From Metaphire vulgaris (lineage: Eukaryota; Annelida; Clitellata; Crassiclitellata; Megascolecidae): a stretch of 64,000 nucleotides of DNA. The notes below the pieces were generated by a model. The model was not told the DNA's origin, made no database searches, and saw only the letters and a list, made by a program, of their open reading frames with translations. The translations under genes and the position numbers were made by a program. Position 1 is the stretch's first letter; every line of letters starts with the position of its first letter. The stretch covers positions 23,559,782-23,623,781 of the forward strand of contig CM030832.1 in NCBI GenBank assembly GCA_018105865.1. Direction: 5' to 3'. Positions 54,700 to 64,000 of this stretch are shown here, in pieces.

Positions 54700-56360
54700 T
54701 TAAATACCAAATATGTCCTGATTTTCGTAAGCAAGGGAGTTTCCTTTGCGCTGCAAAACTTCCTAAAAGTATCAAATATGAAAAAACTCAAAAATGGCAA
54801 ACGCAGAAAACGCGTTTTATAGTAAAATTTAAAAAAAATCAAAAGGCATCAATGTCCACGATATATTTCATCCGAGACTTTCCTGACCGTAAAATCTCAC
54901 TTGTACTATACAGTTTAATTTAGGCCTACGCAACTAAATCTCAATTGAACTACCTAGATGATACAACTAAAAATTTACAGCAACCGCAGAATAATTAGAA
55001 TTGGATGCCATTTGTGGCTATTGCTCAAATAAGAGGAACATTAGAAAGTAAAGGCAGTGGAGCGAGTTTAATATGTCCGTATACAGTATTCTTGTAGTAA
55101 GCAGTCCATCGATTCGATGATGACAGAGCGCCTGTGAATCCAGATAAAGTTTGTTTAGCTTGTTAGTGTTCATGAATAGTGTTCATAAGTGGATGTGCAC
55201 GTGGCTATAAAGTCCAGATTTCGCCACGCACGCTTTTTCTAAGAGGTTGCAAATAAGTTCGTTGTAGTGAAGTTTCAGTTAGACTTATCCGACTTGACTC
55301 CATAGTCCCAGGTTGCAAGTATCGGATTCTTTTTTTCTCAGGCTTTCTAGCAAGTGCGTGATATATTATAGTGCCGTGGGGCTTGCACAGTGCCCCTCGG
55401 CACTCTCTCGCCTAGAGCATCAGGATTCCAGTGGCTTGCCATAGAGCAGGACGACTGGGTGATGTCGGGTGCAGCCACGATGACGTTGCGGCTCTGCAGG
55501 GGACCGGTCGTTAGTAGAAAATTGGTGGAAGTTTCCATTGGTTTGAACGATTTTTGTGACGATCATATGCGTAGACGAATCGGACTTTCTGAACTGTTCG
55601 GCACGGAGGAAGTGTATTGCGCTACACAAAGCGATAATCCACCGTATAGCCAAGATGGCGACTACAATTCAGATCCGACCGCGAGGTGTTCGCTTTGATG
55701 TTAAGTACAACCATAATCCCGTCACAAAAGGATCCGAATGACGCTACTGTGCAAAGGAGGCAGAACATAAAAAGCTCGCCAAGTGCAAGTTTTTGTCATC
55801 ATTTTCGAACGCCGCATTCAAATAAACGACAGAATTAACGGAGGCTAACGACCGATAAAACGCGCCTCGTTGGCAGCACAGTATTCTAGGCAAGCAGCGA
55901 CGCAAGTGGATTACGCTATTAATACAGGCCACTATGTTAGTTTACCATTGCTTTCTCTGGACTAGCGTTATGCCTTCGCAACTTATAGGCAATCAGGCGA
56001 TGTATGGCATGGTTGTCCGCCGCAGTGTTTTATCCAGACTCCAGGCCGTTGGGGAGAGGGGTAAATTGGCTTAGCTGGACTGCTGGAGGATAACAGGTCT
56101 GTATAAAACACTGGTCCGCCGTCTGCCGACACAACTACCAGAGCCACCCAGCCAAGTAGTTATCGCGCATCGACGCTTTTTTATTTAGGTGTTCTGACGG
56201 TGGTGGAATAGCGTGGGTTGGAAGCGCCCAGGGCAAAGGAGGGATTTACGCCTCCATCTTTTTATTGTCTCCCTAAAACGTTTTAAAATCTGAACAGGCA
56301 AAGCAGGTCTTCACCTCTGTCGATTTTATTAAAAACTATTTTTATGTCTACCTGAGTCCT
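54700..56360. other. No certain gene; possible short first exon near 55655
   Basis: At 55655 aagATGGCGACTACAATTC has a good start context and a basic 28-codon frame (MATTIQIRPRGVRFDVKY). It could be a first exon or chance. The rest of the interval has no recognised gene or element. Confidence 0.3.
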
Positions 56361-56379
56361 ATGATTGAGGTTTTTACTA

Positions 56380-56469
56380 TTTGCACTTTTCTATGTTTTC
56401 ACTTGGAGTTTTGCGCCCCCAAAATGTTGCGCCCATGGCGGCAGCCCGTTCCCCTATGCTACGCCACTG
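56380..56469 (-). mobile_element. One end of a hAT-type MITE
   Basis: On the minus strand the sequence starts CAGTGGCGTAGCATAGGGG at 56469, the same terminal word as the MITE at 18778-19039. The other end was not found, so this is a fragment or a diverged copy. Confidence 0.5.
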
Positions 56470-56759
56470 TCTGACGGGAACCGGTAACACAACACCAAGT
56501 AGGCTGAAAACTAAGAACATTGCTAAATTCTTTAATAATTTCACGCTATGTTCTCCTATTAATCTCAAATACTGTACATCGTCTCTTTTTCAAAATTCTT
56601 CTAAACTCTGCAAAAATGATACCTATATCCATCTTTTAAACTCCACTCGCCAACAGGAGTTTAACATGACCACCAGCTTACCTCAAAGGCCTAGAAATGA
56701 AGACATTCTGAACGTTTCAACATCACTTCTACGTACGAGTAATGCTTCTAAGCCACTTT

Positions 56760-57120
56760 AAATCCAGCTATGTACACTGTAAAAACAGTAAAAGTTGAAG
56801 ACATCAGGAAAAGACTGGGGATGAAAGAGACAATAATAGATAAAATCACAACAAAAAGACTTAGATGGTATGGACATGTAAATAGAATGGAAAGCAACAG
56901 ACTCCCATATAAAGCACTCTACACATACAAAGAAGGAAAAAGAGGAAGAGGAAGACCCAGGAAAAAGTGGATGGATAACATCAAAGAAGACTTCGAAAGA
57001 TATCAAATGACAATAATAGATGGAATGAGATTAACAACGGAAAAAGATAAATGGAAAAGTTTTGTGTCTAGCTATTGCCGCTAATGAGCTGGCAGAAAGC
57101 AACTATGATGATGATGATGA
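56760..57120 (+). pseudogene. RTE-like LINE 3' end with (GAT)n tail
   Basis: Frame 56770-57084 reads EDIRKRLGMKETIIDKITTK, RLRWYGHVNRMESNRLPYKAL, RGRPRKKWMDNIKEDF and ends SSYCR, then aactatgatgatgatgatg, the family tail. Near-identical in protein to 33504-33803. 5'-truncated at about 56785. Confidence 0.88.
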
Positions 57121-57454
57121 TGATGTACAGATTGTACACTGTATGGCAATGTATGACAAATCTTATCCGGTTGTGGTTAATCATAGAATATTGCACAATC
57201 AAGACACCTACTATCTTCACCTTATGAGCGAGCGCCTAATTTCCAATCTGATTCACGATTTTCCACAGAAGTCTCCTGACAGGCAGCGATTATATTCATC
57301 CGGTGACAAGCGCTACTCTATTGCAGTCTATAACATCTAACTGCCCCCGGCGTCATTTTTGTTATGGCCAAGCTTTATACTTTTCGACAGCTACGCCTCT
57401 CTATCATAATTGACATTAATTATGGCTGTGAGTTTGAAACAATTATGTGTTTTA
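57121..57454. other. No gene recognised
   Basis: Only short frames; no family match seen. Confidence 0.35.
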
Positions 57455-57690
57455 GTTTTTTATTGCACTAAATTTACTTCCGTTTCCAGGCTTTTTTGTC
57501 CGATGTTAGTTTTCTTCCTTCTACAATTTTCAGTTGTCTTTCTTTGGGATCTCCTTTTTATGTTTTCTATCGGTTTTTTCTGGGCCTTCCTCTTCCTTTT
57601 TTTGCCTTCCTTGTATGTGTAGAGTGCTTTTTGGGAAGTCTCGAGCCTTCCATCGTGTTTACATGTGGATACCAAGTTAGCCAAATTTTA
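57455..57690 (-). pseudogene. RTE-like LINE 3' fragment
   Basis: The minus frame 57684-57460 reads ALYTYKEGKKRKRKAQKK and KRRSQRKTTENCRRKK, a worn version of the C-terminus at 56930-57010. Confidence 0.7.
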
Positions 57691-57912
57691 CTGTCTAGGA
57701 TTCAATTGTCCATTAAACAATAGTTGGCTCAAATACACGCAGACTACTCCAGAGTTTCTTCTCTTAATAATATTCTAGGTTTTGTGGTAGGCTCCTATAG
57801 TAAGTGTCTTTGGTCAATAGTAAATATGTGCAGTATCTAAACGCTTGAAGCAATATCAGTGATTTGCTTTTCTTTGCTAAAAGATCTATATCAGAGGCAG
57901 AACATATAAAAC

Positions 57913-57916
<4 letters not shown>

Positions 57917-57967
<51 letters not shown>
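57917..57967. repeat. (TA)n microsatellite
   Basis: About 25 TA units. Peptide repeats translated from it are artefacts. Confidence 0.95.
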
Positions 57968-57970
<3 letters not shown>

Positions 57971-58348
57971 TTTCCACATGTTAAATCTCTGTTCCAAAAT
58001 TCAGAATTTCTGTCTATTAGTAGTTTCTTCCATATTTCCATTTTAGATAACGGTCAACCAGCGAGTGAGATTATACTGAACCGCAAACAGCTTTCTGTTA
58101 GTCCTAGTGAATTTGAAAATTATTAGAAGACTAACAATAGTTATGTTATTTTGAAATAAATATTTGGAAATGCTTGTGAAGAATATGCAGTAGCTTTTGA
58201 TCCTGCTCGATTAGCAGCCCAGGTTTCTCACAAGCCCGAATGTAGGTATAACTGTACATTTGATGAATATTGGCTTGTAAAGCTTTGACTGCTACTGAAG
58301 AGGCGCAAAACTGGTTTGAAGGCCGAGAACAATTACTGTATATAATAG

Positions 58349-58495
58349 CTAGCTGTTTACCCGTCAAAAATGACGGCGAGAATGGCTGATTTACTATCCG
58401 ATTTATTGCAAATATTAGAGAGAGCATTTTGCGCAATGAATAATTGTTGTTAACTCGCCGCCTTTTTTCCAACCGAGTCAACGCCCATTCACAGC
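58349..58495 (-). mobile_element. Helitron 3'-end fragment
   Basis: On the minus strand, gccgtca-ttt-ttgacgggtaaacagCTAG, as at 19336-19364. Inner words attttgcgcaat and aactcgccgcctttt match 19410-19450. The base after CTAG is C, not T, unlike the other copies. Truncated upstream. Confidence 0.75.
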
Positions 58496-58675
58496 TGAAT
58501 CGACTGGAGACACTTGGTACAGAAACAGCAAAAGTGTTGATAAAGAAGTTTTCTACTAATTTTCGAAAACTGTTGTAAAATAAAACGAATTATGCGAAAA
58601 GAGATAATGAGTTTCTGTATGGAATGTTATTTAAACCATTTAAGGGATTCTAGGGAGAAATCTGGACAAGTTTAC

Positions 58676-58715
58676 TGTGGCGACCATGTGCCACAGATAG
58701 CATTATTATTATTAT
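58676..58715 (+). mobile_element. Terminus of the TGTGGCGACC family
   Basis: tgtggcgaccatgtgccacagatagc followed by (ATT)n equals the outer end of copy 2 (31516 downward). A fragment only. Confidence 0.65.
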
Positions 58716-58867
58716 TATATTGGTACGCCTCTACGCAGAGAAAGACTGAAAATGTTTGTCTCAAATAAAATAGGCCTAGAGGGTAATTCCTATCTGGCAC
58801 ATCCTTTCTACTTGATGATTCCATATAATTTTAAAATGCTTTATGGTCACTTTAACGACGACGACAA

Positions 58868-58937
58868 CAACAACAACAACAGCAACAACAACAACGACAA
58901 TAATAATAATAAAAAATAAATAATAATAATAATAACA

Positions 58938-58973
<36 letters not shown>

Positions 58974-59035
58974 TACTCATATTCAAATTATTATTATTAT
59001 TATCATTATTATTATTACCATTATTACTATTATTA

Positions 59036-59104
<69 letters not shown>
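58868..59104 (-). repeat. (TAA)n 3' tail of the METAP2-carrying retroelement
   Basis: About 235 bp of imperfect (TAA)n/(AAT)n on the minus strand starting at the very stop codon of the METAP2-like ORF, then (CAA)n-like and CGT-like repeats. Such a tail is the usual 3' end of a non-LTR retrotransposon. Confidence 0.75.
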
Positions 59105-61985
<2,881 letters not shown>

Positions 61986-61998
61986 TATTTATTCATTA

Positions 61999-62040
<42 letters not shown>

Positions 62041-64000
62041 GATTGCTTAACTGTATAAACTTGTTAGTTAATAATTTAATCTAATTAATTAGCGTTATAA
62101 TAATGTATTTTGTACTAATTTGGATTAATTAATAAAGTTTTAATTCATGTAAAACGGACAGAGCACGCGCTAGGCTAAGACGCTAAGGCTTCGGTAAAAA
62201 TTTTATAATCGCCACGGCCGCCCAAAGACCGAGAGATGGGCTATAAAAACCGGCAACGATTATATAGGTTCCCGGGAGAGCCTTCGGTCTTTAGCAAGTA
62301 GAGAGTTTGGCCGCTGAAAGATCGTCGCCTGTTTGACAGAGGCAGCGCGGAGACGGCGGCTGGCTGGCTGCTGACGAAGGGAACAGGCGGTTGGAGCGAT
62401 GGAAAGAAGGAGAGAGAACGCAGCGGTCGGCCGGCTGTGTAGTCGATGCGTACGCCTGAACACCGGCGCCCGGGCTACCAGGGGTGGTTAGCGAAAGGCT
62501 GGGCCCGTAGACGGGGTCGCTTACCACCGATAACGACGACACCATTGCCTAGGTTTCCCTGCTCTGACGGCATCTAAGCGGACGTGGCCCTACAGCTTGA
62601 AATTCCGCCTAAAGAGCGGCGCCCGGGGAACAAGGTCCTGACGGCGATGCGCGTCGCCGGCGGCGAGGCGCCCTTCGCCGCTGCCGACGACGCTAGAGGG
62701 GTGGGTCCGAAGTTAAGCTTCCTGACGGATAAAACGCGTAGATGGAGACATTTGGGAGCGAGCGCCCTCAAGGGCTGGTTCTAAAAATCGAAAATCTCCG
62801 AAATATGGGAATTTATGTAGCCCGCGTCAGTAGGCGGACGCAGGCGGCTGTTGAACTAAAGTTCGCTTGAGACGCGCGCCCAGCTGGCAGGAGCTATTGC
62901 CGCGTCGCTTAGCCGTAGACGAAGCCCCTGATCACCGCTAAGGAAAACGTTCTTAAGCAAGTCCCTACTTTTTCCTATTGACGGCAACTACGCGAAAATA
63001 CAGACTGCTGACAAAAATCCGCCTAAGTGTCCGTCAAAAAGTTTCAAAACTCTGAAAATTTTAGTTATTGTCATGACATGAGGATTTCGTACTATGCTCG
63101 CTTATACTGTGAGGCGATAGAGTAAAGAAAGCACAGCGATTGAAAGCGAGTATTTGGAGCCCGTTTAAAGTGCTAAAGCTTATCGTTTCATACTGACGTA
63201 TCAAAGGCTATCGATTGCAGTTCCTGTGCGCTAGTTATTGTGGCTGCCGGACTGCGTCTAGCTACCGCGTCTTTGTCCGTGTTACCAGTGTTGCCACTGT
63301 AGCCATTGTTGTCATTGTTGCTCGGTTTATTAATAAATAAAGAAAAATAAACCAATAAAGGCAAGTTGTGTTCGTGTCTTTGAAAGTCGCTGTGACGCCG
63401 GAGTCTCAGCGCACTGTCCGTGAAGGTGAGCCTTGGCTGTGATGAACCTCGCCTACCTGAGGTCACGTTAGTGCCCAGGAGGTCAATTCTGAGCCAAGGG
63501 AGGAGACAGACGCCCGCCTGTCGTAAAGGCGCGGGGAGACAGTTTGAGTGAATCGACGGCCAGGAAAAGAGTGGACCGCCGTCCATTCAGGCACGGATAA
63601 CCTCGGGTTTGGTGAAAGCGTGTGAGGAAGCCAAGAGACAACGCCGCCTGTCTATAAGAGAGCGGAAAACGGCTAGATTGCCGAGAATGAAGAGACGTGG
63701 GGCCAAGTCGAAGTCAGAGACTAGGAATACCTATCGAAATCGCTTAAGGCGCCGAGACCAAGCGGTGGCCAGCGATAAGAGGCATGAGTTAGAGGGTCTC
63801 TCGGATGAGGCCGGAGCCGGAACGGATAGAGAATCAGAGGAGGAAAATGAGAACCCTATGTTGAGGAACGGCCATCCTCAGTGCGCTGCCTGCCCGGCAG
63901 CCGCGGACACCTCCTCTGATGTCGGAGAGCCGGAAATGGAAACTGACGCCGCCGATCAGGCAGAGTCGGCGGCTGATGGCGATCGGGAGACCGAGCGGGC
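61986..64000 (+). mobile_element. Charged-ORF element (TGTGGCGACC family), copy 3, runs off window
   Basis: Starts with (ATT)n (61986-62040), then AT-rich block ttagttaataatttaat, aaaacggaca and ctaagacgctaag (near 62180), all matching copy 2 read from 31470 down. A GC-rich leader without introns or long frames follows (62220-63160), then the hairpin stretch near 63330 and the charged ORF. The TGTGGCGACC start itself is missing. By comparison with copy 1 the element should end about 60 bp beyond the window. Confidence 0.65.
63552..64000 (+). CDS. Charged ORF of the TGTGGCGACC family, best-preserved copy, partial
   Basis: Open from 63552 to the window end (149 codons) with a first ATG at 63687. 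The product is Arg/Lys-rich at first (RQRRLSIRERKTARLPRMKR, RNRLRRRDQAVASDKRHEL), then acidic (SDEAGAGTDRESEEENEN), with CAACPAAADTSSDVGEPE and SAADGDRETERA. The part from RRRDQAVASDK onwards is readable in all three copies, with most differences silent or conservative by eye, which favours real coding. The basic-then-acidic layout fits a nucleic-acid-binding or gag-like protein, but no domain is recognised. It could instead be the 5' part of a larger polyprotein. Confidence 0.5.
   Translation, partial: MDGQEKSGPPSIQARITSGLVKACEEAKRQRRLSIRERKTARLPRMKRRGAKSKSETRNTYRNRLRRRDQAVASDKRHELEGLSDEAGAGTDRESEEENENPMLRNGHPQCAACPAAADTSSDVGEPEMETDAADQAESAADGDRETER

Overview
This is eukaryotic, almost certainly invertebrate metazoan DNA. 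Evidence: a Mab-21/cGAS-like gene with a candidate spliced 5' exon and an AATAAA signal, many CR1/L2-type and RTE-type LINE fragments, hAT-type MITEs with 8-bp target duplications, Helitrons, a Copia LTR element, a tRNA-derived SINE and long (TA)n, (CT)n and (ATT)n arrays. There are no bacterial-type operons. The species cannot be named from the window.

The window is mostly a stack of nested mobile elements around one duplicated host locus. 1-5.1 kb: a charged-ORF element, a 276-bp MITE, CTAGAAAG-type repeat units, and a 5'-truncated CR1/L2 LINE interrupted by an odd palindromic satellite and a patchwork copy of its own flank. 5.1-10.4 kb: a transposase relic and an RTE-type LINE holding one hAT element nested in another. 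10.4-15.8 kb: tandem repeat units and a 2.5-kb TIR transposon containing a SINE and a hAT MITE. 15.9-27.4 kb: copy A of a segmental duplication, carrying an intact 658-codon Mab-21-type nucleotidyltransferase gene (23117-25093, minus) and several later insertions, including a 3.6-kb Helitron composite. 27.5-35.1 kb: a large minus-strand CR1/L2 LINE (ORF1 end, APE endonuclease, RT) split by at least three insertions. 35.5-38.9 kb: an internally deleted Copia element with a hAT inside. 39.5-40.1 kb: a compact Helitron. 42.2-46.3 kb: copy B of the duplication, with the Mab-21 gene broken. 47.6-50 kb: a TIR transposon with a damaged transposase, inserted in an RT gene. 51.4-54.7 kb: an L2 LINE split by a second, different TIR transposon. 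58.9-62 kb: a retroelement tail with two intact ORFs, an RT/restriction-like-endonuclease C-terminus overlapping by ATGA with a methionine aminopeptidase 2-like ORF. 62-64 kb: a third copy of the charged-ORF element, cut by the window end.

Only three long reading frames look intact: the Mab-21/cGLR-like gene and the two overlapping ORFs at 59.1-62 kb. The most unusual items are the METAP2-like ORF carried by a retroelement and the patchwork palindrome locus at 2.4-3.76 kb. The paralogous A/B copies supply pre-insertion sites that help define several elements.
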